Shown here one piece after another: positions 1-5,612 of a stretch of 6,282 bases of DNA (the stretch's first letter is position 1; each line of letters opens with the position of its first letter). This DNA comes from Bacillota bacterium (lineage in GTDB: Bacteria; Bacillota; Clostridia; Lachnospirales; Lachnospiraceae). Made by a program: the position numbers and the translations under genes. Location of the stretch: contig JAEZFH010000304.1 in assembly GCA_023437885.1 (NCBI GenBank), forward strand, positions 1 through 6,282, read 5' to 3'. A model generated the notes under the pieces. That model was not told the DNA's origin. It saw only the letters and a program-made list of their open reading frames with translations, and searched no databases.

Positions 1-826
1 GCTTACCATTATCGATGCCAGTGAAGGAATTACCATGCTCCCGGGCGAAGGACACAAAGAACATAAGGGTGAAGCGGAATATAGAGAAGAGCCAAACCAT
101 ACGGACGATATAGAAAATAGAGAAGAAATAGAGCATGTGGGCGAAACAGAATACAGAGAAGAAATAAAGCATGAGGACGGAACAGAATATATAGAAGAAG
201 CAAAATCTGAGAGTAAAGCTGAGCACAAGGCAGCAAGCGAGCAGGAAGCTGGGTCTGAGCACGATCATGGCGAATGGAATGCCCATGTATGGCTCGATCC
301 TCAGCTTTATATCCGGCAGATAAATAATGTGGCAAAGGGACTAAACAGTTTTATCAGTGCTTCCGATAGAGTAGATAAGTCACTTAGTTCTTCAATTCAG
401 GAAAATGCAGATATTTATATTCGTAAAATTGAGGAACTGGATATCCAGATTGAAAAGTTGGAGCAGAAAATCCAACAGGGAGCGCAGCATATACAAAACA
501 ATCAGGCGGTCATTTTTCATGATTCCTTTCTCTATCTGGCGAACCGTATCGGTATCACCGTAGCTCATTCTGTGCCGCTGGACTCAGATACGACTCTCAG
601 TGCAGGAGAAATTGCAGAGATCGTAAATGAAGTTAAGGAAGGCAAAATTAGATATCTTTTTACCGAGGAGCAATTCAGTGACTCCATAGCCAGCCAGATT
701 GCTGCAGAGACGGGAGCCTCGGTGTATATTATAGACAGTGCGGTTACCGGTGACGGTGCACCGGATTCTTATTTAAAATCTATGCAGAAAAATATAGATA
801 CCTTAGCGAAGGTAATTGAAAACTAA
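1..826 (+). CDS. znuA: Zinc ABC transporter substrate-binding protein, ZnuA/AdcA family (5' end outside window)
   Basis: Extracytoplasmic metal-binding protein of a cluster A-I (zinc/manganese) ABC importer; it would hand Zn2+ to the permease encoded downstream. The first full codon is at base 2 and 274 residues are visible; signal peptide and N-terminal lobe lie upstream of the window. Family landmarks: SEGI (visible residues 8-11), then a long His/Glu-rich loop (about 12-90), then NAHVWLDP, whose His at base 284 matches the conserved NPHVWLDP ligand. FHDSF follows (His at 518), then FTEEQFS, and IIDS near the C-terminus (Asp at 734), at the usual fourth-ligand position. The loop has at least eight His and very many Glu, and part of it is a 12-residue tandem repeat (separate entry). 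A His-rich loop is typical of zinc rather than manganese binders, so zinc is the preferred inference. First gene seen of an operon with znuC and znuB; promoter and any Zur site are outside the window. Confidence 0.93.
   Translation, partial: LTIIDASEGITMLPGEGHKEHKGEAEYREEPNHTDDIENREEIEHVGETEYREEIKHEDGTEYIEEAKSESKAEHKAASEQEAGSEHDHGEWNAHVWLDPQLYIRQINNVAKGLNSFISASDRVDKSLSSSIQENADIYIRKIEELDIQIEKLEQKIQQGAQHIQNNQAVIFHDSFLYLANRIGITVAHSVPLDSDTTLSAGEIAEIVNEVKEGKIRYLFTEEQFSDSIASQIAAETGASVYIIDSAVTGDGAPDSYLKSMQKNIDTLAKVIEN
77..256 (+). repeat. 36-bp in-frame tandem repeat in the ZnuA metal-binding loop
   Basis: Five consecutive 36-bp units (77-112, 113-148, 149-184, 185-220, 221-256) encode 12-residue repeats. 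The first four begin EYREE, ENREE, EYREE and EYIEE. Units 1-3 have His at position 8. Unit 4 has lost this His and unit 5 is barely recognisable. The period keeps the reading frame. The array raises the number of His and acidic side chains in the loop that precedes NAHVWLDP. In the family this loop is disordered and thought to sequester or sense zinc; the repeat structure suggests it grew by slippage or unequal crossing-over. Confidence 0.85.
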
Positions 827-877
827 TGTTCTTATCTGGAACCATCCTCGGAATGAAGCCGTTGAACATAAAAAAGC

Positions 878-928
878 AGAGCATTTCCCAAATACAGATA
901 GGTAAGCAGGTTAAGGAGGAAATGCTTT
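878..928 (+). promoter_or_regulatory. Inverted repeat overlapping an orphan Shine-Dalgarno in the znuA-znuC gap
   Basis: Bases 880-888 (agcatttcc) are the exact reverse complement of 918-926 (ggaaatgct). The stem extends to 878/928 with one G-U pair, and the loop is 29 nt. The right arm takes up the GG of a perfect AAGGAGG at 913-919. A competing short stem, aagca 904-908 with tgctt 923-927, is also possible. The AAGGAGG does not serve znuC, which starts at 989 behind its own AAGGAAGG (970-977). The nearest starts behind it are ATG 922 (ATG CTT TAG, two codons) and GTG 931, at 11 nt spacing, which opens a 64-codon frame overlapping znuC out of frame. That frame resembles no known protein, so I treat it as unproven. 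Translational control of znuC is possible but is inference. Confidence 0.35.
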
Positions 929-988
929 AGGTGAAAGCAATTTCTGCAAAGATCTTCGTTAAATACTGTAAGGAAGGCAGGGTGTGCC

Positions 989-1759
989 ATGAAAGAAACA
1001 AGAAACATTTCCCGGAAGCAGATACAATCCGCCAGGCTGCAGGAGGCCGCCTGCGGACTTCATTGTATCCAAATGAGCGATATCAGTGTCAGGGACGGAT
1101 CACAAGTGATTATAGACCATATTAACCTGCATATTCATTGCGGCAAAATTACTGTAATTATAGGAAAAAACGGAGCGGGTAAATCCACTTTGATTAAGGC
1201 TATTCTTGGTGAAATCAAGCATGAGGGAAGGATTGAATTCAATGACCTTAAGAATCAAAAAGTGGAGAACCTTGGGATAGGCTATGTCCCGCAATATATC
1301 AATATGGAGAAGAATACACCGATGAGTGTTTATGATTTATTTGCAGGATTTGTCAGCTATTCTCCAATTTTCTTCCGTAAAAATCGCAAGGTATATCAAT
1401 ATGTGAAGGAGCAGCTGGGCGTATTTGAAGCACAGGATCTAATCGATAAGCGCGCCTGTGATTTGTCAGGCGGAGAGCTGCAGAGAGTACTGCTATCGAT
1501 TGCAATTTCACCCGTACCTAACTTATTATTGCTGGACGAGCCGGTGTCCGGAATTGATTCAAACGGGATGCAGCTTTTTTATAAGAACATTGGAAAGCTA
1601 AAAAGTAATTATGACCTGGCAATGATTATTGTATCCCATGATTTTGAATTCGTACGACGGTATGCCGATCATGTTATATTGCTGGATAAAATTATTTTAA
1701 AAGAGGGTACACCGGAAGAAGTACTTTGCAGTGAGGAGTTTCGTACGATATTTGGCTAG
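989..1759 (+). CDS. znuC: Zinc ABC transporter ATP-binding protein, ZnuC family
   Basis: Cytoplasmic ATPase that powers metal import through ZnuB. The 256 residues contain all ABC motifs: Walker A GKNGAGKST (59-67), Q-loop YVPQ (Gln102), signature LSGGE (159-163), Walker B LLLLDE (179-184), D-loop SGID, and H-loop His217 in VSHD. The C-terminus EEFRTIFG is typical of ZnuC/AdcC/MntB ATPases. ATG 989 is chosen because AAGGAAGG lies at 970-977; the only in-frame codons back to a stop at 932 lack ATG, GTG or TTG. This gives about 22 extra residues before the usual ABC N-terminus; ATG 1073 (Met29) would give the standard length but has no visible ribosome binding site. It lies 162 nt after znuA and 379 nt before znuB, which is loose spacing for one transporter operon. 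Zinc rather than manganese is inferred from ZnuA. Confidence 0.93.
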   Translation: MKETRNISRKQIQSARLQEAACGLHCIQMSDISVRDGSQVIIDHINLHIHCGKITVIIGKNGAGKSTLIKAILGEIKHEGRIEFNDLKNQKVENLGIGYVPQYINMEKNTPMSVYDLFAGFVSYSPIFFRKNRKVYQYVKEQLGVFEAQDLIDKRACDLSGGELQRVLLSIAISPVPNLLLLDEPVSGIDSNGMQLFYKNIGKLKSNYDLAMIIVSHDFEFVRRYADHVILLDKIILKEGTPEEVLCSEEFRTIFG

Positions 1760-1842
1760 CAGCTAAGCCACTGTATGGGTTTTACTAATGAAGGCTTGCT
1801 TTCGTGTAATCACAATTGATTATAGTATGAGGAAACTATTCC

Positions 1843-2055
1843 GAAAAAATTATTATAAGAAAATTATTATAAAGAAATTATTATAAAGAAATAATTATGT
1901 AGAAATGATTATGAAGAAATGACTATGATGAAATGATTATGAAGAAATGATTATGAAGAAATGACTATGAAGAAATGATTATGATGAAATGATTATGATG
2001 AAATGATTATGATGAAATGATCATGATGAAATAATTATCATGAAATGATTATGGT
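1843..2055 (+). repeat. 14-bp tandem repeat array between znuC and znuB
   Basis: The 379-nt gap between znuC and znuB is mostly filled by head-to-tail 14-bp units of consensus GAAATGATTATGAW. Regular units start at 1874, 1888, 1902, 1916, 1930, 1944, 1958, 1972, 1986, 2000, 2014, 2028 and 2042. A 15-bp unit starts at 1859, a degenerate one at 1843, and a decayed remnant (GAAATGATT) at 2068. Left-hand units are more AT-rich (GAAATTATTATAAA), the centre is almost perfect, and position 8 is T or C. Every frame is closed within a few codons, so the array is not one protein. The A3 tracts recur every 14 bp, out of phase with the helix, so a static bend is not expected. No other gene is visible in 1760-2138. 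Bases 1760-1842 show nothing clear except a small hairpin at the znuC stop. Confidence 0.93.
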
Positions 2056-2102
2056 ACAAAGTGGAGCGAAATGATTGAAAACCATGCGAAGGTTCTTGTA
2101 CC
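2053..2102 (+). repeat. Nested inverted repeats just upstream of znuB
   Basis: GGTACAA (2053-2059) pairs with TTGTACC (2096-2102). Inside it AACC (2080-2083) pairs with GGTT (2091-2094). This could form a two-stem RNA hairpin 24 nt before the znuB ribosome binding site. There is no T tract after it, so it is not an intrinsic terminator. The outer stem is only 7 bp across a 36-nt loop, so chance is possible. Confidence 0.35.
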
Positions 2103-2142
2103 CGATTTAAGAGCCGCTGGACGGCAGAGGAGGATAGGATGA
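2071..2142 (+). other. Possible 23-codon leader frame ending on the znuB start codon
   Basis: ATG at 2071 opens a 23-codon frame (begins MIENHAKVLVP) that stops with TGA at 2140-2142, overlapping the znuB ATG (2139-2141) as ATGA. Its own ATG overlaps the TGA (2072-2074) of a 9-codon frame that starts at ATG 2045 in the last 14-bp repeat unit. There is no good Shine-Dalgarno in front of 2071, and the peptide resembles nothing known. ATGA overlaps are a classic arrangement for translational coupling, but a 23-codon frame open by chance is not rare, so I mark this as a candidate only. Confidence 0.25.
2127..2133 (+). promoter_or_regulatory. znuB ribosome binding site
   Basis: GAGGAGG at 2127-2133 lies 5 nt before ATG 2139. 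It is a strong match to the Shine-Dalgarno consensus and fixes the start of the permease, so znuB does not need upstream translation to be initiated. Confidence 0.8.
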
Positions 2143-2987
2143 ACATATTATATAGAATATTGGAAACCTTTTTGCCGTTTTCCTGGACAGAATATGATTT
2201 TATGAAGAATGCTTTTTTGGCGGTGCTAATAATAACGCCCTTATTTGGAATTCTTGGAACTATGATTGTAAATAACAGGATGGCGTTTTTCTCCGATGCC
2301 CTTGGTCATTCTGCCCTGACCGGTATTGCCCTCGGGACACTTTTTGGGGTAGCGGATACAAATTTGTCTATGCTGGTATTTGCAGTTGCTTTTGCACTGC
2401 TGCTTAATCGGATCAAACGCCGTAAAACCGTATCTACCGATACGGTTATTTCTGTATTTGCCTCTCTTAGTATGGCGATTGGGCTTGTGATACTATCCAG
2501 GGGCGGTAATTTTGCGAAATATTCCGCCTTGTTAGTGGGAGATATCTTGAGCATAACGATGAAAGAGATCGGGATGCTTTTTGCAATCTTTCTGCTGACA
2601 GTTGTTTTTTGGTTCCTTGGCTTTAATAAGCTGCATGCAATCAGTGTGAATGAATCTCTGGCTAAAAGTAAAAAAATAAATATTAAGTGGATGGAGGACC
2701 TGTTCAGTATTATTATTGCAGTTATAGTAATGTTCTCTGTAAAGTGGGTAGGAATACTGATTATCAATGCGCTTTTAATCTTACCGGCAGCGGCAAGCCG
2801 TAATATCTCCTCCGATGTGCGGGAGTACCATCTTTTTTCTATTCTGATTTCCCTGTTTTCAGGTGTTTTGGGACTGATTCTATCCTACTACATGAATACG
2901 GCTACCGGGCCGACGATTGTAATCATTGCCGCATCCATATTCTTCCTTACTTTATTGCTAAAAACTTTGGAGGGAAATAAAAAATAG
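2139..2987 (+). CDS. znuB: Zinc ABC transporter permease, ZnuB family (ABC-3)
   Basis: Integral membrane permease that forms the translocation path for metal delivered by ZnuA, coupled to ZnuC. It has 282 residues, the normal length for the ABC-3 family. Diagnostic segments are FFSDALGHSALTGIALG (about residues 50-66), DTVISVFASLSMAIGLVILS (about 101-120), the VGILIINALLILPAAASR helix (about 204-221) and MNTATGPTIVI near the C-terminus. Seven to eight hydrophobic helices alternate with short loops, and the protein ends in a basic tail. The start is supported by GAGGAGG at 2127-2133. It is the last gene of the transporter operon; no T-tract terminator follows directly. The unusual point is its separation from znuC by a 14-bp tandem array. 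Zn and Mn permeases cannot be told apart reliably here; zinc is inferred from ZnuA. Confidence 0.93.
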   Translation: MNILYRILETFLPFSWTEYDFMKNAFLAVLIITPLFGILGTMIVNNRMAFFSDALGHSALTGIALGTLFGVADTNLSMLVFAVAFALLLNRIKRRKTVSTDTVISVFASLSMAIGLVILSRGGNFAKYSALLVGDILSITMKEIGMLFAIFLLTVVFWFLGFNKLHAISVNESLAKSKKINIKWMEDLFSIIIAVIVMFSVKWVGILIINALLILPAAASRNISSDVREYHLFSILISLFSGVLGLILSYYMNTATGPTIVIIAASIFFLTLLLKTLEGNKK

Positions 2988-3064
2988 GCATTCATATAAG
3001 TCGTAGTTATATATAATATGAAAAAATACTTTTACTATATTTAAGAAATTTATGATACAATGGA

Positions 3065-3090
3065 ACAAGAGTCCGATTACGGACTCTTGT
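3065..3090 (+). repeat. Perfect 11-bp hairpin after znuB, without T tract
   Basis: ACAAGAGTCCG (3065-3075), loop ATTA, then CGGACTCTTGT (3080-3090): a perfect, stable stem-loop 78 nt after the znuB stop. The sequence after it on either strand (GTTGCC on plus, TCCATT on minus) is not U-rich, so it is not a standard intrinsic terminator. It could protect the 3' end of znuB mRNA, act as a poor terminator, or be the 5' structure of a transcript from the weak promoter candidate at 3053-3061. The right arm overlaps the first unit of the 38-nt array. Confidence 0.75.
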
Positions 3091-3386
3091 GTTGCCGTAT
3101 AGTTGACATAAGACAGCAAACATCCTGTGCAGCCACATGGTTGTCATTAGGCAACAAATGACTTGCACAGGCACATCGCTGTCATCAGGCGAAAATATGC
3201 CTTGCACAGTCACATGGCTGTCTTTAGGCAACAAATGACTTGCGCAGCCACATGGCCGTCATTAGGCAGCAAATACTTGTCTGCCGTACAGTTGCCATTA
3301 GGCAGCAAATATCCTGCACTGCCACATGGATGCTAATAAGAAGCAAAAGTTCTGCATTGCAAGACGGTTACCATTATCAAATTCTC
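3086..3386 (+). repeat. Degenerate 38-nt tandem repeat array
   Basis: About eight head-to-tail units of 37-39 nt: 3086-3123, 3124-3161, 3162-3200, 3201-3238, 3239-3275, 3276-3312, 3313-3350 and a very eroded 3351-3386. A typical unit begins CTTGCACAGCCACATGGC, continues with TGTCATTAGGCAACAAATGA, and then restarts with CTTGC. The whole unit is conserved to the same degree, with no constant-repeat/unique-spacer pattern, so it is not CRISPR. Two small stems recur: CAGCC/GGCTG around ACAT, and GTTGTC/GGCAAC around ATTA. They share bases and cannot form together. Some substitutions keep pairing, for example GTTGCC/GGCAGC in unit 6. Lengths not divisible by 3 and stop codons argue against a protein. 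Function unknown. Confidence 0.85.
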
Positions 3387-3478
3387 TGCGTGCAGCATGT
3401 ACATCCGTCCGTGAGATTAAGCATTAGCATGCCTATGCTATAAACCAACGCGAAAAAGATTACTAATTTGCATTATTG

Positions 3479-3487
3479 TGCTATAAT
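3479..3487 (+). promoter_or_regulatory. Extended -10 promoter for the ytvI-like gene
   Basis: TGC TATAAT is a perfect -10 hexamer with the extended TGn element. The -35 region at 17 bp (ATTACT, 3459-3464) is poor, as is common with extended -10 promoters. Transcription would begin near 3494, giving a leader of about 45 nt that contains a short stem CGATA/TATCG (3503-3515). GGAGGGA at 3528-3534 then lies 6 nt before ATG 3541. Confidence 0.6.
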
Positions 3488-3540
3488 AGGGACAGAATGA
3501 TTCGATAAGGTATCGTAAGGAGTTTGCGGAGGGAGAGAAT

Positions 3541-4662
3541 ATGAACCGATTTTTATTGTATTTGAAAATCGTTATTAATTTTCTGATTTTTTTTGTCGGA
3601 GCTTTATTGTTAATTCTGATGTTACCTAAGCTGCTTCGGTTTTTTATGCCCTTTGTCATTGGCTGGATCATTGCAATGATGGCTAATCCGCTGGTGCGTT
3701 TTCTTGAGAAAAAAGTAAAAATACATCGTAAGCACAGTTCAGCTATATTTTTAGTACTCGCGATCGGTGCAATTATTGGAGCGGCAGCATTAATTATTTC
3801 CCTTCTTGTTAAAGAGGCGAGAGGCTTGATTGAGGATATGCCGGATATCCTTATTAATGTAAGGAACCAGTTCCATGAGGCGACCGAGGCGATACGCAGA
3901 TTTTCCAGAACACTGCCGTCAAATATACAGGATATCATTAACAAGCTGATGGATGGAATTGCAAATTATACCTCGAATTTCTCCGAGCAGATGGAGCTGC
4001 CGACAATGAGTACGGCGGGAGACTTTGCAAAGAATATAGCCGAGGGTTTTTTGGGATTGATCGTGATTATACTTTCTGCTTATTTCTTTGCAGCAGGGAG
4101 GGATGAGATTACTGGAGGGCTGAAAAAACACCTGCCAGAATCCTTCACTAATTATTGGCGTCTGATCAGTGATAATTTTAAGGCAGCTTTTGGGGGATAT
4201 TTTAAGGCACAGTTTAAAATCATGTTTATACTGACTATTATTATGTTCATCGGTTTTGAGGTATTAAGGGTGGGATATTCCTTTCTCTTTGCTCTGGGAA
4301 TAGCATTTCTGGATGTCCTCCCTGTCTTTGGAACCGGGGCGGTGCTGTGGCCCTGGGCAATTATTGATGTTATTACCGGTAATTATATCAGAGCAGTGGG
4401 ACTGGTCATCATTTATCTGATCTGTCAGGTGGTGAAGCAGGTACTGCAGCCTAAGATGGTGGGAGACAGCATAGGGCTGCATCCTCTTGCAACCTTGTTT
4501 TTTATGTTTGTTGGTTACCGGTTTTATAGTGTGCTTGGAATGATCATCGGAATTCCCATCGGTATGGTCCTGGTGAAATTATACCGCATCGGTATGTTTG
4601 ACCGTATTATCAGAGGTTTCCGGATTATTGCCAAGGATATCAATGAATTCAGGAAGTTTTAG
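3541..4662 (+). CDS. ytvI: AI-2E family transporter, YtvI-like integral membrane protein
   Basis: A 373-residue polytopic membrane protein of the AI-2E/PerM family (PF01594). Helices are seen at about 8-28, 32-48, 66-90, 166-186, 224-243, 246-274, 282-298 and 311-345. Between the third and fourth lies a long amphipathic segment (about 91-160). Family hallmarks are FLDVLPVFGTGAVLWPWAI (256-274), KQVLQPKMVGDSIGLHPLATL (about 299-319) and the GMIIGIPIGMVL end (332-343). The N-terminal MPFVIGWIIAMMANPLVRFLE and the length (B. subtilis YtvI is close to 370 residues) fit the clostridial proteins named sporulation integral membrane protein YtvI. The substrate is unknown; autoinducer-2 export should not be assumed from the family name. 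The gene has its own promoter and a strong ribosome binding site and seems monocistronic. Family certain, YtvI subfamily likely. Confidence 0.88.
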   Translation: MNRFLLYLKIVINFLIFFVGALLLILMLPKLLRFFMPFVIGWIIAMMANPLVRFLEKKVKIHRKHSSAIFLVLAIGAIIGAAALIISLLVKEARGLIEDMPDILINVRNQFHEATEAIRRFSRTLPSNIQDIINKLMDGIANYTSNFSEQMELPTMSTAGDFAKNIAEGFLGLIVIILSAYFFAAGRDEITGGLKKHLPESFTNYWRLISDNFKAAFGGYFKAQFKIMFILTIIMFIGFEVLRVGYSFLFALGIAFLDVLPVFGTGAVLWPWAIIDVITGNYIRAVGLVIIYLICQVVKQVLQPKMVGDSIGLHPLATLFFMFVGYRFYSVLGMIIGIPIGMVLVKLYRIGMFDRIIRGFRIIAKDINEFRKF

Positions 4663-4684
4663 AATGGAATATTTTTAATGATGC

Positions 4685-4714
4685 TGTACAAACCGGGAAA
4701 ATATGTGGTAATAT
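4685..4714 (+). promoter_or_regulatory. Candidate promoter for the HTH-Panacea gene
   Basis: TGTACA (4685-4690), 18-bp spacer, then TAATAT (4709-4714) preceded by TGG, which supplies an extended -10 element. Each hexamer matches 4 of 6 consensus bases. The leader to ATG 4818 would be about 97 nt. The 155-nt gap after the ytvI-like gene shows no terminator, so read-through from ytvI is also possible. Confidence 0.3.
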
Positions 4715-4817
4715 TAATTTAATTTATCTATGTGAAATACGATACAAAGGATACCCATTATTTTATTAACATATGGTAAGTGGCTTGCCGCCTGCCGTTG
4801 TTTGAGGAGCACATTTT

Positions 4818-5612
4818 ATGAAAGGTAACAGAAACGAAATTGATAATGACGAAATTATCACAGCCGATGAGATCAAGTTAATTCTTGATTGTTATCGGAT
4901 CGGCAAGAAGCCGTTAGCCAAGCTTCTGGGCTGGGGGGAAACGACAATAATACGTTACATGGAAGGGGATATACCCACCAACGAGTACTCCAATAAGCTA
5001 AAGGCAATATTAAATGATCCCGAGTTTTATTATGATCTTCTTTGCAGAAGAAAGGAATGTTTAACCGGTGTGGCCTTCAAGAAGAGTAAGAAAGCGGTCA
5101 TGTCAAAGATAATGTCTTCCAAGATTTATGCGGCTACATATTATATTGTGAACCGATGCAATGCCGAAATCTGTCCCAGCTATATCCAATTCCTGCTTTA
5201 TTATGCTCAGGTATTCTCGTTGGCGCTGTATGATAAAGAGCTGTTCCTGGAAGATTGCGGGATAAACAATGAGCATATGCCGTTTTTAAAGCTGTATGAG
5301 GGCATGAAGCGCTGCGGTATTCATACTTTGGAAGGCGGAGAGGAGTTTCTCACGCCGGAGGAAATTGATCTGGTAGACTCAGTGATGGAAGCCTTCACCT
5401 GGTATGGTCCAAAAGCACTGCATTCGATGACTTCCTATGAGAAGTCCATGATGAAAATATCCAGAGATAAGTATAATAATAAGATTATTTCCAAGGAAAC
5501 ACTTAAAACATATTTTAAGGATATCCTGGAGAATTATCAGATTAAGAGCAGCAAGGAGATCGGGAAATATCCGGATCACAGATTTCTGGATATTAAGGAA
5601 TTGAACAGATAA
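4818..5612 (+). CDS. Helix-turn-helix protein with Panacea/SocA-like (DUF4065) antitoxin domain
   Basis: A 264-residue soluble protein in two parts. Residues about 15-66 form an Xre/MqsA-type helix-turn-helix: ITADEIK, then KKPLAKLLGWGETTIIRYMEG (31-50), the pattern seen in YgiT/MqsA-like antitoxins. Residues about 102-215 resemble the Panacea domain: KIYAATYYIVNR, LLYYAQVFSLALYDKELF (126-143), FLKLYEGMKRCG (156-167), EEIDLVDSVMEAFTWYGPKALHSMTS. The usual GPV and TH motifs are altered (NEHMP and TS), so it is a divergent member. The C-terminal 40 residues are charged and specific to this protein. GAGGAG at 4804-4809 is 8 nt before ATG. In the family, Panacea proteins neutralise an adjacent toxin and the HTH autoregulates; here the flanks contain no toxin frame. 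It could be an orphan antitoxin or a regulator. Fold assignment is by eye. Confidence 0.7.
   Translation: MKGNRNEIDNDEIITADEIKLILDCYRIGKKPLAKLLGWGETTIIRYMEGDIPTNEYSNKLKAILNDPEFYYDLLCRRKECLTGVAFKKSKKAVMSKIMSSKIYAATYYIVNRCNAEICPSYIQFLLYYAQVFSLALYDKELFLEDCGINNEHMPFLKLYEGMKRCGIHTLEGGEEFLTPEEIDLVDSVMEAFTWYGPKALHSMTSYEKSMMKISRDKYNNKIISKETLKTYFKDILENYQIKSSKEIGKYPDHRFLDIKELNR

Larger units (their letters stand above)
2988..3540. other. 553-bp non-coding, repeat-rich interval between znuB and the ytvI-like gene
   Basis: No convincing gene on either strand. Bases 2988-3064 are AT-rich, with a weak extended -10 candidate (TGA TACAAT, 3053-3061) that would start a transcript at about 3068, inside the hairpin that follows. 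Then come the 11-bp hairpin (3065-3090), the 38-nt array (3086-3386), a small stem TAGCAT/ATGCTA (3425-3440) and the promoter and leader of the next gene. Short open frames crossing the array on both strands show no domain, no good ribosome binding site and no conserved motif. I consider them accidental. Confidence 0.7.

Noticed and set aside
30..335. Minus-strand frame with repeated LLY-LFRPH peptide
   Set aside because: It is the antisense reading of the 36-bp repeat in znuA, and znuA is clearly the real gene.
931..1125. Frameshifted N-terminus of znuC
   Set aside because: The GTG 931 frame has no ABC motifs, and the znuC frame is complete from ATG 989 through the H-loop. No frameshift is needed.
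1753..1770. Terminator at the znuC stop codon
   Set aside because: TGGCTAG/CTAAGCCA forms a short bulged stem, but the only T run (TTTT, 1780-1783) is about 10 nt further on. It is too weak to call.
1859..2055. Tandem Fur/Zur operators
   Set aside because: TGATTAT and ATAATCAT resemble Fur-family half-sites. However, no unit gives a good inverted 15-19 bp box: the best dyad, attatcat-gaa-atgattat at 2034-2052, fits the consensus poorly. Operators inside an operon would also be unusual.
2306..2767. Minus-strand open frame of 153 codons
   Set aside because: Antisense to znuB, with no domain and no ribosome binding site. The permease motifs fix the plus strand as coding.
3086..3386. CRISPR array
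   Set aside because: The repeats are contiguous 37-39 nt units with even divergence along their length. There are no constant repeats separated by unique spacers, and no cas genes.
3007..3443. Short frames on both strands across the 38-nt array
   Set aside because: They cross a non-coding repeat whose period is not a multiple of three. They lack ribosome binding sites and family resemblance.
3438..3944. Minus-strand open frame of 168 codons
   Set aside because: Antisense to the start and promoter of the ytvI-like gene, with no recognisable domain.
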